This document shows, one piece after another, positions 18,123 through 27,723 of a stretch of 64,000 nt of DNA. How positions within the stretch are numbered: the first letter of the stretch is position 1; each line of letters opens with the position of its first letter. Where the stretch lies: assembly GCA_034670145.1 (NCBI GenBank), contig JAXMOA010000011.1, positions 119,196 to 183,195 on the forward strand. Reading direction: 5' to 3'. The DNA is from HXMU1420-2 sp034670145 (GTDB taxonomy: Bacteria; Pseudomonadota; Alphaproteobacteria; Rhodobacterales; Rhodobacteraceae). The notes under the pieces were generated by a model. It was not told the origin of the DNA. It saw nothing but the letters and a program-made list of their open reading frames with translations, and did no database searches. The position numbers and the translations under genes were made by a program.

Positions 18123-18654
18123 TTTAATTCAATAATTTGTTTGCTTTTTAGCCAGCGTGTTTCAAGTGTTAAAGGGTCAGTGATGCAGGTGTTTCGCACA
18201 GTGCTACAGGCGGTGCGCGCAAATATGTTCTGCACGTGTTGCGGCGGTGTGCGCGGGGCCTAAAGCACAATGGGAAACATTTGAAACACATCGTATCTCG
18301 TAACGCGTTGAAGCCTTTGATTTCAGGCAGTGTTCCGTGATTCAGGTTTTTCGCATTGTGCTATCAGCGTGCTATAAGCCGTCTGACATCCGGCCTGTTT
18401 TGAGCAGGAGATGTTGAGCGCCGTGTTTGCCTGTGATCCGGCGGCCCGGTGTTTCAGGGGGCTTTGCAGCCCGTTCAATTCGGCCGCGTCCCCGGTCGCG
18501 AGACGGACCGCGTGTTCTGGGGCGCAGTTGCCCCCATGAACGGGCCGTTTTTCACTTGGACAGTGGCAAACCGCGGGCGCGTAGTTTGGTTGGCGACAGC
18601 TGGATGGGGGCGCCTTTGGGTTGTTTCGGCGGCGCCTGTTTCGAAGGGACGCCG
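18123..18654. other. Gene-poor stretch before parE end
   Basis: No convincing gene on either strand. Several short frames exist (for example minus-strand 18323-18658) but have no start signal or family motifs. Two 8-9 bp similar segments containing GTGCTA occur near 18200 and 18357. Confidence 0.35.
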
Positions 18655-20610
18655 TCACACATCCAGTTCTTCGACAAACCGGGCGTTTTCCTGGATGTAC
18701 TGGTATCGCAGCTCGGGCTTTTTGCCCATCAGCCGTTCCACCAGATCGCCGGTTTCGCCGGGCTCGTCCTCGTCAATTGTGACGCGGATGAGCTTGCGGG
18801 TTTCGGGGTTCATGGTGGTGTCCTTGAGGTCTTTTGCGTCCATTTCGCCCAGACCCTTGAAGCGGGAGACTTCGATTTTGCCTTTGCCGCCCAGCCCTTT
18901 CTCGAGCCATTCATCGCGTTCGCGTTCGTCCTGGCAGTAGACCCGTTTGGCGCCCTGTGTGAGGCGATACAGGGGCGGGCAGGCGAGGTAGAGGTGGCCC
19001 TGGTCAATCATCGGGCGCATCTGGGTGAAGAAGAAGGTCATCAGCAACGCGGCGATATGGGCGCCGTCCACATCGGCGTCGGTCATGATGATGACCTTGT
19101 CATAGCGCAAATCGTCGATGTTGAATCGGGTGCCGAGGCCAACGCCGAGCGCGTCGGAGAGGTCTTTGATCTCGGCGTTGGTGGAGATCTTGGAGGCGGC
19201 CGCCCCCAGCACGTTCAGCACCTTGCCGCGCAGCGGCAGCATGGCCTGTGTCTTGCGGTCGCGGGCGGCCTTGCCGGAGCCGCCGGCGCTGTCGCCTTCG
19301 ACGATGAAGAGTTCTGTGCCGTCGCGGTGGTTTTGGGAGCAATCCACCAGTTTGCCGGGCAGGCGCAGTTTCTTGGTGGCGGTTTTGCGTGCGGTTTCCT
19401 TTTCCTGTTTGCGGCGCAGGCGTTCATCGGCGCGCAGGATCAGGAAATCGAGGATGGCGCCGGCGGATTTGGTATCGGCGGCGAGCCAATTGTCGAAATG
19501 GTCGCGCACGGCGTTTTCGACCAGTTTCTGGGCCTCTACGGTGGCGAGGCGGTCTTTGGTCTGGCCGACAAATTCGGGTTCGCGGATGAAGCAGGAGACG
19601 AGGGCACAGCCGCCTGAATGCAGGTCTTCTCGGCTGATTTGCGCGGCCTTTTTGTTGGACACGAGGTCGCCATAGGCGCGGATGCCTTTGAGGATGGCGG
19701 ACCAGAAGCCGTAGACATGGGTGCCGCCTTCGGGGGTGGGGATGGTGTTGCAGTAGGATTGGATGAAGCCGTCGCGGACCGGGGTCCAGTTGACGGCCCA
19801 TTCGACCTTGCCGGGGGTTCCGAATTTTTCTTTGAAGTCAACGGTTCCGGAGAAGGGGGCATCGGCGTAGGTGGCGCTTTTGCCGAGTGTTTCGCTGAGG
19901 TAGTCGGCGAGGCCGCCGGGGAAGTGGAAGGTTGCTTCGGTCGGGGTTTCGCCGTCGTCGATCTCGGAGCGCCAGCGGATTTCGACGCCAGAGAAGAGAT
20001 AGGCCTTGGAGCGGATGGATTTGAACAGGCGGGCGGGTTTGAAGCGGTGCTGGCCGAAGATTTCTTCGTCCGGGTGGAAGGTGACGGTGGTGCCGCGCCG
20101 GTTGGGGGCGGCACCGATTGCGGCGACGGGGCCCAGCGGCAGGCCGCGCGAGAAGCGTTGTTCGAAGAGTTTGCGGTCGCGGGCGACCTGGACGACCATG
20201 CTGTCGGAGAGCGCGTTGACGACTGAGGCGCCGACCCCGTGGAGGCCGCCGGATGTCTGATAGGTGTCGCCCGAAAACTTGCCGCCGGCGTGCAGGGTGC
20301 ACAGGATGACTTCGAGGGCGGATTTGTCGGGGAATTTCGGGTGCGGGTCTATGGGGATGCCGCGTCCGTTGTCGCGCACGGTGAGGGCGTAGTTGGCGTG
20401 CAGTTCCACCTCGATCCGGGTGGCGTGGCCGGCGACGGCCTCGTCCATGGAGTTGTCGAGAATTTCGGCCACCATGTGATGCAGCGCGCGCTCGTCCGTG
20501 CCGCCGATGTACATGCCGGGCCGTTTGCGCACGGGTTCGAGGCCTTCGAGGACTTCGATGGAGGAGGCGTCATAGTCGGAGGGGGCCACTCCGGAGAGGA
20601 GGTCGTTCAT
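18655..20610 (-). CDS. parE: DNA topoisomerase IV subunit B
   Basis: 651 residues from ATG 20610. GHKL ATPase: VRKRPGMYIGGTD, LDNSMDEAVAG, VRDNGRGIP, TSGGLHGVGASVVNALS. TOPRIM: ELFIVEGDSAGGSGK and IIMTDADVDGAHI. C-terminal FKGLGEMDAKDLKDTTM and a GyrB/ParE tail. The length and the absence of the large GyrB insert fit ParE rather than GyrB. ATP-dependent strand passage for chromosome decatenation with ParC. Single-gene unit, divergent from the AhpD-like gene. Confidence 0.95.
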   Translation of the reverse strand: MNDLLSGVAPSDYDASSIEVLEGLEPVRKRPGMYIGGTDERALHHMVAEILDNSMDEAVAGHATRIEVELHANYALTVRDNGRGIPIDPHPKFPDKSALEVILCTLHAGGKFSGDTYQTSGGLHGVGASVVNALSDSMVVQVARDRKLFEQRFSRGLPLGPVAAIGAAPNRRGTTVTFHPDEEIFGQHRFKPARLFKSIRSKAYLFSGVEIRWRSEIDDGETPTEATFHFPGGLADYLSETLGKSATYADAPFSGTVDFKEKFGTPGKVEWAVNWTPVRDGFIQSYCNTIPTPEGGTHVYGFWSAILKGIRAYGDLVSNKKAAQISREDLHSGGCALVSCFIREPEFVGQTKDRLATVEAQKLVENAVRDHFDNWLAADTKSAGAILDFLILRADERLRRKQEKETARKTATKKLRLPGKLVDCSQNHRDGTELFIVEGDSAGGSGKAARDRKTQAMLPLRGKVLNVLGAAASKISTNAEIKDLSDALGVGLGTRFNIDDLRYDKVIIMTDADVDGAHIAALLMTFFFTQMRPMIDQGHLYLACPPLYRLTQGAKRVYCQDERERDEWLEKGLGGKGKIEVSRFKGLGEMDAKDLKDTTMNPETRKLIRVTIDEDEPGETGDLVERLMGKKPELRYQYIQENARFVEELDV

Positions 20611-20759
20611 GCGGCTGCTCTTATTCTTTTGTGTTGGGCGCATTATTGCAGGGGTTGCGCGCCGGGGGAAGGGGAGGAATGATTGTTCGGTTACGTTCGT
20701 CAGGATGGCGGCGTTTTGGGCAAGGGGCTGTGTGTTTTGGCGCGGCCGGTGGAGGTAGC

Positions 20760-21365
20760 ATGACCTGGATACAGACTATTCCTTTTGAGGCGGCCAAGGG
20801 CCGGTTGCGCAAGCTGTATGACCGGGTGACAGGCCCGGACGGGAATGTCGACAACATCATGATGGCGCATTCACTGCGGCCGCATTCGATGGAAGGGCAT
20901 ATGGCGTTATACAAGAACGTGTTGCATCACACCGCGAACCAATTGCCCAAATGGGTGCTGGAGCTGATCGGGGTGCGGGTCAGCGTGTTGAATGGCTGTG
21001 CCTATTGTGTGGATCATCATGCGGCGGGATTGCGCCGGTTGCTGGCGGATGAGGCGCGGGCGGATGTGATGATTGCCGCGGTGCGCGGGGAAGCCGAATT
21101 TGGAGACAGTATTGATGCCCAGGTGCAGCAGATGCTGGCCTATGCCGAGGTGCTGAGCACCGCGCCCCAGAGCGTCACGCAGGCTGATATTGCCGCCTTG
21201 CGGGCGGTTGGTCTGGAGGATGGGGCGATTTTGGAGGTCAATCAGGTGGTGGCGTATTTCGCCTATGCGAACCGGACTGTTTTGGGGCTGGGCGTGAATA
21301 CGGATGGGGATGTGATCGGGTTGAGCCCGAATTCTGATGACCCCGACGCCTGGGGCCATCAGTAG
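20760..21365 (+). CDS. AhpD/carboxymuconolactone-decarboxylase-fold peroxidase-related protein
   Basis: 201 residues from ATG 20760 with GGAGGT just upstream; the frame extends to 20631 without homology. The AhpD core signature is present: CAYCVDHHAAGLRR, i.e. CxxC followed by His residues. Such proteins act as alkyl-hydroperoxide or thiol-disulfide enzymes; many are called peroxidase-related. Physiological substrate unknown. Convergent with the GST gene 11 bp downstream. Confidence 0.85.
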   Translation: MTWIQTIPFEAAKGRLRKLYDRVTGPDGNVDNIMMAHSLRPHSMEGHMALYKNVLHHTANQLPKWVLELIGVRVSVLNGCAYCVDHHAAGLRRLLADEARADVMIAAVRGEAEFGDSIDAQVQQMLAYAEVLSTAPQSVTQADIAALRAVGLEDGAILEVNQVVAYFAYANRTVLGLGVNTDGDVIGLSPNSDDPDAWGHQ

Positions 21366-21376
21366 GGTCACCGCGC

Positions 21377-21988
21377 TTACGCTCCGCCACCCTGTTCAAA
21401 GGCCCGTGTGTAGGCGGGGCGGGCCTGAATGGCCTCGACGAAGGCCGCGATCTTGGGGAAATCGGCCTGACGCCCCAGACGCACGGCGATTTCGGCGGGA
21501 AAGCTGAGCATGATGTCGACAGCCGACAATTCGTCCAGAACGAAATGCCCTGAGGGGCGCAGGATCTGATCCATATAGGCGAAGTGGCTGTCGAGCTGTT
21601 CCTGAATGCGGGGGTGCAGCGGCGCGCCGGCCTCGCCCAGGCGGCCGACATAGAGGTTGAGCAGGATCGGCGTCATCACCGAGCCTTCGGCGAAATGCAT
21701 CAGTTCCAGGTGGCTGATATAGGCGTCGCTGTCGGCGGGCGGGATCATCTGGGGGGCATATGCGGAGCACAGCACCTCGACGATGGCGGCGCTTTCGGTG
21801 ATCAGGCGGCCGTCTTTTTCGATCATCGGGGATTTGCCCAGCGGGTGGACCTGCATCAGTTCCGGCGGGGCGAGGTTGGTTTTGGCGTCGCGTTCGTAGC
21901 GGCGGACCTCGTAGGGGACATTGAGTTCTTCGAGGAGCCAGAGAATACGGTGTGAGCGGGACCGGTTGAGGTGGTGGACAATGATCAT
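21377..21988 (-). CDS. Glutathione S-transferase family protein
   Basis: 203 residues. Thioredoxin-like N-domain with Ser in HHLNRSRSHRILWLLEEL, cis-Pro (GKSPMI) and ESAAIVEVL for glutathione gamma-glutamyl binding; all-alpha C-domain from about residue 88 (SAVDIMLSFPAE N-cap motif). Its ATG overlaps the stop of the epoxide-hydrolase-like gene (4 bp), so the two are coupled. Substrate unknown; detoxification of electrophiles is plausible given the neighbours. Confidence 0.9.
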   Translation of the reverse strand: MIIVHHLNRSRSHRILWLLEELNVPYEVRRYERDAKTNLAPPELMQVHPLGKSPMIEKDGRLITESAAIVEVLCSAYAPQMIPPADSDAYISHLELMHFAEGSVMTPILLNLYVGRLGEAGAPLHPRIQEQLDSHFAYMDQILRPSGHFVLDELSAVDIMLSFPAEIAVRLGRQADFPKIAAFVEAIQARPAYTRAFEQGGGA

Positions 21989-22875
21989 GCGGTTTGCATC
22001 CAGTTCAGAATATGGGTGGCGACCTGCGCCGGTTCCTGATGGCAGAGCCAGTGGTCGACGCCGGGCATTTCGATCCGGGTCAGGTCTGGGGCGAAGTCTT
22101 CGAGGCCTTCGGTCGAGACGGGCAGCAGGGCGCCGTCATCCAGCCCCCAGATCAGCAGATGCGGGCATTGGACCTTCATCTTGTCCAGTGGCCAGTCTGG
22201 CAGGGTGTCGATCGTTTCCCCCGGTGGGGGCACCAGAAGCGGCGAGGCACGGTACCAGTTGATCATGGTATCGAGCCGCCCCGGGCGGCCCCATTCGGTG
22301 CGGTAGCGATCGAGGCGTTCGCCGCTGAGCCAGTCAAAGTTCATTTTGGCCGCAAAGAAGGCGGTCAGTTTTGCGTGGTTGTCGGCGGCCAGAATTTCGT
22401 GGCTGTCGGGGCGGCGCAGGAAGGTGATGTATTGCGAGGCCTCGGCCTGGGGTCCGCCAGCCGCCAGGGCGCGTTGGAAGGGTACCGGGTGCACGCCGTT
22501 GAGGATGATCAGCCGCTGGGTCAGATCTGGTCGGAACATGGCCAGCCCATAGGCCACGGCGGCGCCCCAGTCATGGCCCAGCACGATGCCCGGGCCGCCG
22601 TAGTGTTCCATCAGGGCGGCCATGTCGCCGGTGAGGGCGGCGCCGGTGTAATGGGAGACTCCGTCTGGTGCCCAGCTTTGGCCATAGCCGCGCTGGTCGG
22701 GGGCGACGCAGTGGTAGTTGTCAGCGAGATACGGCGCCAGGTCCTCCCAGGCGCCGCCGTATTCGGGGAAGCCATGCAGCATCAGCAGGAGCGGTTTGGT
22801 TTCATCGCCCCAGCGGCGGACGAAAAAAGGGTGGCCGTTCAGGGTGATGGTTTCGGTCTGCATGGCGTGCCCCAT
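21985..22875 (-). CDS. Alpha/beta hydrolase, epoxide-hydrolase / dehalogenase type
   Basis: 296 residues. Oxyanion segment HGFPEYGGAW, nucleophile elbow GHDWGA with Asp (the nucleophile of epoxide hydrolases and haloalkane/haloacetate dehalogenases rather than Ser of esterases), cap domain about 140-215, acid in LIWGLDD, and catalytic His in VDHWLCHQEP. Start ATG 22875; ATG 22863 is possible. Coupled to the downstream GST gene, which supports a detoxification pair. Exact substrate not predictable. Confidence 0.88.
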   Translation of the reverse strand: MGHAMQTETITLNGHPFFVRRWGDETKPLLLMLHGFPEYGGAWEDLAPYLADNYHCVAPDQRGYGQSWAPDGVSHYTGAALTGDMAALMEHYGGPGIVLGHDWGAAVAYGLAMFRPDLTQRLIILNGVHPVPFQRALAAGGPQAEASQYITFLRRPDSHEILAADNHAKLTAFFAAKMNFDWLSGERLDRYRTEWGRPGRLDTMINWYRASPLLVPPPGETIDTLPDWPLDKMKVQCPHLLIWGLDDGALLPVSTEGLEDFAPDLTRIEMPGVDHWLCHQEPAQVATHILNWMQTA

Positions 22876-22878
22876 GGG

Positions 22879-24177
22879 TTACTGCCCCGAGCCGCGGGTT
22901 TCGAAGGAGAGCCCGTGCCCGGTGCGGTTTTCAAAGCCGTTCCAGTAGGTATGGGTGTCGGTCGGTTTGCCGTCGTCGTCCAGGTCGTAGACGCCTTCTT
23001 CTGCGTTGGTGATCAGGTCCAGGTATTGGCCTTTGTCGGTGTCATCCTTGATGTGCAGATCCATGAAGGCGGTCGCGAAGTGCTGGAAGATATTGTTCAT
23101 GCGGTTCGTGTCCCAGACCGCATCGGCGTAATGTTCGAAGGGGATGAAATCGAGCGAGGCGACGGGCTGCCAGCTTTCTTCGGGGGCTGGCATTGGGGCG
23201 GCGGCGTTGTGGTTGGCGTTCTTGAAGGTCAGCAGGTGGCGGGTGGTGCCGTTCATTTCCTCGAACATCTGGCGGATGGCCGGGTAGCTGGAGACATCAT
23301 CGACGCTGCCTGCGATGAGCATCAGGGGTTTCTTGATGGCCGAGATGCCGACGGCGTCCCAGAAGCCATAGTGGCGGCCCCATGGTCCTACGGCGATGAC
23401 GGCCTTGAGGCGGTCGTCGTCTGCCAGGGCGTCATGGGTGGCGGAGCCTGCGAGGTTCGTGGCCAGGATGTCGGGTTTGGGCTGCACCCAGTCATAGCCC
23501 AGCACGGCCTCGGACAGGCCCGCGCCGGCATAGATGAGAGCGCCGTAGCCGCCCATGGAGTAGCCGATCAGGCCGACATTATTGGTGTCGGTGATATCAC
23601 CGATGGGGCCGTCCAGCGCCTCCATCGCGTCGATGACGAAACGCTGGTCGTGGGGGCGGTTCAGCAGGGTGGAGCCGAACAGGGATTTGGTGGCGTAGGT
23701 GCTGTCCAGGTGGTCAATGGAGACGGTGACATAGCCTTTGGAGGCCAGGTTTTCGCCCAGGTGGGACATCAGCAGGCGGTTGCCGGGGTAGCCATGGGAG
23801 ATCACGATGAGGGGGAAGGTTTCGCCGCTGGCCGGGGTTGCGTCGCGGGCGGCCTGGCCTTGCAGGGTGACCTGGGTTTCGCCGTCGCGCAGGAATGTGG
23901 TGTAGGTGCCGCCGGGTTGGGTTTCAGGGGCGGCGGGGTACCAGACCTCGACCGTGAGGGGGCGGTCGTAGCGGGGCTCCTCGTCGGCGGTGGTGTTCAC
24001 CACGTCGAGCTGGTCGGCGTGGATGAAGGTCATGGTTTGCACGCCGATCGGGTAGGTGCCGTAGGCCGAGAGCGCGGGGGCGTCCGGGCGGATCCTGTCG
24101 ATGCGGTTTTCGGCCAGGGAGGCGGTGGCGGTCATGGCGAGGCCACAGGTGAGAGCGAGGCGGGCAAGGCGGGGCAT
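22879..24177 (-). CDS. Exported alpha/beta hydrolase (dienelactone hydrolase / PAF-acetylhydrolase-like)
   Basis: 432 residues with a Sec signal peptide (MPRLARLALTCGLAMTATASLA). Ser-hydrolase features: ISHGYPGNR oxyanion segment, GYSMGGYGAL nucleophile elbow, Asp in AGSVDDVSSYP, His in FKNANHNAA. Acts in the periplasm or outside. The stop lies 3 bp upstream of the epoxide-hydrolase-like gene start, so they may be co-transcribed. Substrate unknown, probably an ester or lactone. Confidence 0.85.
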   Translation of the reverse strand: MPRLARLALTCGLAMTATASLAENRIDRIRPDAPALSAYGTYPIGVQTMTFIHADQLDVVNTTADEEPRYDRPLTVEVWYPAAPETQPGGTYTTFLRDGETQVTLQGQAARDATPASGETFPLIVISHGYPGNRLLMSHLGENLASKGYVTVSIDHLDSTYATKSLFGSTLLNRPHDQRFVIDAMEALDGPIGDITDTNNVGLIGYSMGGYGALIYAGAGLSEAVLGYDWVQPKPDILATNLAGSATHDALADDDRLKAVIAVGPWGRHYGFWDAVGISAIKKPLMLIAGSVDDVSSYPAIRQMFEEMNGTTRHLLTFKNANHNAAAPMPAPEESWQPVASLDFIPFEHYADAVWDTNRMNNIFQHFATAFMDLHIKDDTDKGQYLDLITNAEEGVYDLDDDGKPTDTHTYWNGFENRTGHGLSFETRGSGQ

Positions 24178-24228
24178 GGGGGACTCCGGTTTTGTGATGT
24201 TGGGGCGGGTGAGGCTTGGCAGGGGGGC

Positions 24229-24657
24229 TTAGTCCTCATCTTCTTCGGGTGTATCGTCAACCTGGTGCACTTCGATGACATTGCCGTCTGGATCGTAAAA
24301 GAAGATCTGGTGCCAGCCGGCGACGGCCTGGTTGCCCCAATCGGAATAGGGGATGCACTGGGCTTCGAGGTGCGCGCGGAAGGCGTCGAGGTCGTCGGTG
24401 CGGTATGCGATGTGGCCGTGGCTGACCGGGTTCACGGTCTTGCCCGAGCGGAAGCCGGCCTGGACGTCTTTCTCGGCCAGGTGCATCTGGATGGTGCCAT
24501 CGGTGACAAAGGCGACATCGCCACTGTAGCCGCGGCGTTTTTCCAGGGTGGGTAGGCCCTGGGATTCGGTTTGCAGGCCGAGGACGTCGCGGTAGAAGCG
24601 GTCCATCCGGTTGACGTCATCGGTGGAGAGGTTGATGTGGTGCAGTGTCAGTTTCAT
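24229..24657 (-). CDS. VOC (glyoxalase/dioxygenase-fold) family protein
   Basis: 142 residues from ATG 24657, chosen for AGAGGA five bases upstream. Two beta-alpha-beta-beta-beta modules: TLHHINLSTDDVNRMDRFY and GHIAYRTDDLDAFRAHLE, with metal-ligand candidates His (HHIN), His (HGHIAY) and Glu in GNVIEVHQVDD. The acidic C-terminus (TPEEDED) is unusual. Function not assignable beyond metal-dependent lyase, dioxygenase or resistance protein. Confidence 0.85.
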   Translation of the reverse strand: MKLTLHHINLSTDDVNRMDRFYRDVLGLQTESQGLPTLEKRRGYSGDVAFVTDGTIQMHLAEKDVQAGFRSGKTVNPVSHGHIAYRTDDLDAFRAHLEAQCIPYSDWGNQAVAGWHQIFFYDPDGNVIEVHQVDDTPEEDED

Positions 24658-24718
24658 TGCAGTCCTCTTTGGAAGCGCCGTGGTTTGCAAGGCCCCGACG
24701 CGTTGTGCGGTGGCCGGT

Positions 24719-25717
24719 CTATACCGCGATGATGAGTTTGCCCGTGTTCTGCCCGTTATAGAGCATGGCGATTGCGCCGGGGGCGGTTTCCGGGCCGTTC
24801 AGGATGTGTTCGCGTATGTTCAGCTTGCCTTCGCGCAGCCAGCCGGCGAGCGCGGTGCGGGCCTGGGCGTGCTGGTCGACGTAGTCAAAGACCAGCAGCC
24901 CCTGCATGCGGGCGCGGGCGACCAGCAGTTGGCGGTGAACGCGCGGGCCGATGGGCAGCGGGTCCCATTCGGTGATCGAGGCGGTGCCACATATGGCGAT
25001 GCGGGCGCCGATGTTGAGATGTTGCATCACCGCGTCCGAGATCGGGCCGCAGGTGTTGTCAAAATAGCAATCGACCTTGTCCGGGCAGGTTTGCGCGATG
25101 GCGGCGGAGACGTCCTGGGATTTATAGTCGATGGCCGCGTCAAAGCCGAACTCTTCCAGGCACTGGCGGGTCTTTTCGGGGCCACCGGCGATGCCGACCG
25201 TGCGCGCGCCCAGTAGCTTTGCGATCTGTCCGACTGCAGAGCCGACGGCGCCGGCGGCGGTGGAGACGACCACGGTGTCCGAGGCTTTGACGTTCAGCGT
25301 ATCGGTCACGCCGAAATAGGCGGTGATCCCGTTGAGCCCGAGAACGCCCAGAGCGTAGGAATGGGGCAAGTCGGTTTCCAGCACCTTATGGCCGATGTTG
25401 GAGCCATCGGTGACCACATGGGTTTGCCAGCCTAGCAATCCTTCGACGATGTCGCCTTCGGCGTAATCCGGATGCCGCGAGGCGGTGACCTGACCGACGG
25501 CAAAGCTGCGCATGGGTGTGCCCAGCTCTACCGGGGGGGAATAATTGGGGACGTCGTTGGCCCAGCCGCGCATGGCCGGGTCAACCGACCAATGGCTGAT
25601 GCGGACGAGCAGCTGGCCGTCGTTCAATTCGGGCACTGGCACTGTGACCAGTTCGAAATGCTCGGGTTTTGGCACGCCGACAGGTCGACGGGCCAAAATG
25701 ACCTGTTGATTTTGCAT
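24719..25717 (-). CDS. NADP-dependent MDR-family oxidoreductase (CurA/LTB4DH-like)
   Basis: 332 residues from ATG 25717, preceded by GGAGGA; the frame runs on to 25933 but that part overlaps the divergent gatC region and lacks homology. No catalytic zinc ligands. Substrate-side motif HWSVDPAMRGW and cofactor loop STAAGAVGSAVGQIAKLLG are typical of prostaglandin/leukotriene reductases and CurA-type double-bond reductases. Expected to reduce alpha,beta-unsaturated carbonyls with NADPH. Confidence 0.88.
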   Translation of the reverse strand: MQNQQVILARRPVGVPKPEHFELVTVPVPELNDGQLLVRISHWSVDPAMRGWANDVPNYSPPVELGTPMRSFAVGQVTASRHPDYAEGDIVEGLLGWQTHVVTDGSNIGHKVLETDLPHSYALGVLGLNGITAYFGVTDTLNVKASDTVVVSTAAGAVGSAVGQIAKLLGARTVGIAGGPEKTRQCLEEFGFDAAIDYKSQDVSAAIAQTCPDKVDCYFDNTCGPISDAVMQHLNIGARIAICGTASITEWDPLPIGPRVHRQLLVARARMQGLLVFDYVDQHAQARTALAGWLREGKLNIREHILNGPETAPGAIAMLYNGQNTGKLIIAV

Positions 25718-25895
25718 TCTGTCCTCCACCCCGGGTGGTTGCCCGGTCGCTTTTGATCCTGCGCAGAGTTTCGGCAGGGTGCAAGCCCCGTTGAGCACGC
25801 CCCGGGCGTGTCGCGATTGCACAGAGGCGCGACATGCCCTTGAAGCCACGCCTGCACGATTGTAAACCGCCCGGGACGCATCAGAGGGGTCTATT

Positions 25896-26183
25896 ATGTC
25901 CATCGACGAAACCACGGCCGCGAAGGTGGCCAAGCTGGCCCGGATTCAGGTTCCGGAGGCCGATCTGCCGGCGCTTGCGGCAGAGTTCAATACGATCCTG
26001 GGTTTCATCGAGCAATTGAGCGAGGTGGACGTTGACGGGGTGGAGCCGATGGTCTCGGTCACGCCGATGCGGTTGAAGCGACGCGCCGATGTGGTCACCA
26101 CGGGCGGAATGGCCGATACCGTTATGTCCAATGCGCCGGATGCGCGCGAAGGGTTCTTTGCAGTGCCCAAGGTTGTGGAGTGA
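25896..26183 (+). CDS. gatC: Asp-tRNA(Asn)/Glu-tRNA(Gln) amidotransferase subunit C
   Basis: 95 residues: KVAKLARIQVPEADL, then EFNTILGFIEQLSEVDVDGVEPM and the C-terminal PDAREGFFAVPKVVE that packs on GatA. Followed 4 bp later by gatA. Small structural subunit of the GatCAB complex that amidates misacylated tRNAs in the cytosol; gatB is not in the window. Confidence 0.96.
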   Translation: MSIDETTAAKVAKLARIQVPEADLPALAAEFNTILGFIEQLSEVDVDGVEPMVSVTPMRLKRRADVVTTGGMADTVMSNAPDAREGFFAVPKVVE

Positions 26184-26187
26184 TCCG

Positions 26188-27681
26188 ATGAGCGAAACAT
26201 CATTGAACGAGCTGGGCCTGGGCACGGCGGGCGATTTGCTGCGCAAGGGCGAGGTGACCTCGGTCGAGTTGACGCAATCCTGTCTGGAGGCCATCGAGGC
26301 GGCCGGGGCGTTGAATGCCTTTGTGCATAAAACGCCCGAGATCGCGATGGAGCGGGCGGCCGCGGCGGATGCGCGTCTGGCGGCCGGCGAGGCGCCCAAG
26401 ATGTGTGGCCTGCCGATCGGGATCAAGGATCTGTTTTGCACCAAGGGCGTGCCCAGTCAGGCGGCCAGCCGCATTCTGGAGGGGTTCCTGCCCGAGTATG
26501 AGTCTACGGTCAGCCAGAAGTTGCAGGATTCCGGCGCGGTGATGCTGGGCAAGCTGAACATGGATGAATTCGCCATGGGGTCGTCCAACGAGACCGCCTG
26601 TTATGGCAATGTCGTGAACCCGTGGCAGCGCGATGGCCAGAACATGCCGTTGACGCCCGGGGGCTCTTCGGGGGGATCGGCGGCGGCGGTTGCGGCGGAT
26701 CTGTGCTTGGCGGCGACCGGCACGGATACGGGGGGTTCTATCCGCCAGCCTGCCGCTTTTGTGGGGATTACCGGGATCAAGCCGACCTATGGGCGCTGTT
26801 CGCGCTGGGGCATTGTGGCCTTTGCTTCGTCTCTGGATCAGGCCGGTCCGATGACCAAATCCGTGCGCGATGCGGCGATCATGCTGGAGTCGATGTGCGG
26901 GCACGACCCGATGGACAGCACCTCGGTCGAGATGGCTGTGCCGGATTTCGAAGCGATGCTGACCGGTGACATCCGGGGCAAGACGATTGGTATTCCGCGC
27001 GAATACCGTCTGGATGGCATGCCGGACGAGATTGAGGCCTTGTGGGCGAATGGCCGCAAGATGCTGGAGGATGCGGGGGCGAAGATTGTCGATATCTCTT
27101 TGCCGCATACGAAATACGCTTTGCCGGCTTATTATGTGATTGCGCCGGCTGAGGCGTCCTCGAATCTGGCGCGGTATGATGGGGTGCGCTATGGCCACCG
27201 CGCCACGCTGGCGCAGGGCGATGGCATCACCGAGATGTATGAGAAGACCCGCGCAGAAGGGTTTGGCCCGGAGGTGAAGCGGCGGGTGATGATTGGCACC
27301 TATGTGCTGTCGGCCGGGTTCTATGACGCCTATTACAACCGGGCCCGCAAGGTGCGCACGCTGATCAAGAAGGATTTTGAGGATGTGTTTGCGCAGGGCG
27401 TTGATTACATCCTGACGCCTGCGACGCCTTCGGCGGCCTTTGGTCTGGGCGAGATGATTGATGCGGATCCGGTGCAGATGTATCTGAACGATATTTTCAC
27501 GGTGACGGTGAATTTGGCGGGTCTGCCGGGGATTTCGGTTCCGGCGGGATTGGACAAGCAGGGCTTGCCGCTGGGTCTGCAATTGATCGGGCGTCCCTGG
27601 GAAGAGGGTGATCTGCTGAATGCTGCTCAGGTTCTGGAATCAGCCGCAGGTTTTGTGGCCAAACCGGCGAAATGGTGGTAA
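26188..27681 (+). CDS. gatA: Asp-tRNA(Asn)/Glu-tRNA(Gln) amidotransferase subunit A
   Basis: 497 residues from ATG 26188. Amidase-signature family with the Ser-cisSer-Lys triad: Lys in GIKDLF, PGGSSGGSAAAVA and GTDTGGSIRQPA. Generates ammonia from glutamine for the GatB active site. Immediately downstream of gatC; the frame's upstream extension to 26089 overlaps gatC and is not real. Confidence 0.97.
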   Translation: MSETSLNELGLGTAGDLLRKGEVTSVELTQSCLEAIEAAGALNAFVHKTPEIAMERAAAADARLAAGEAPKMCGLPIGIKDLFCTKGVPSQAASRILEGFLPEYESTVSQKLQDSGAVMLGKLNMDEFAMGSSNETACYGNVVNPWQRDGQNMPLTPGGSSGGSAAAVAADLCLAATGTDTGGSIRQPAAFVGITGIKPTYGRCSRWGIVAFASSLDQAGPMTKSVRDAAIMLESMCGHDPMDSTSVEMAVPDFEAMLTGDIRGKTIGIPREYRLDGMPDEIEALWANGRKMLEDAGAKIVDISLPHTKYALPAYYVIAPAEASSNLARYDGVRYGHRATLAQGDGITEMYEKTRAEGFGPEVKRRVMIGTYVLSAGFYDAYYNRARKVRTLIKKDFEDVFAQGVDYILTPATPSAAFGLGEMIDADPVQMYLNDIFTVTVNLAGLPGISVPAGLDKQGLPLGLQLIGRPWEEGDLLNAAQVLESAAGFVAKPAKWW

Positions 27682-27723
27682 GCTGACCGGTAACGCACAA
27701 TAAGAAGCGGCAGGACAGCAGTA

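Noticed and set aside
21994..24555. 853-codon open frame on the plus strand
   Set aside because: Antisense shadow across three well-supported minus-strand genes (hydrolases and VOC protein). Long antisense frames are common in high-GC DNA, and its sequence is low-complexity without domains.
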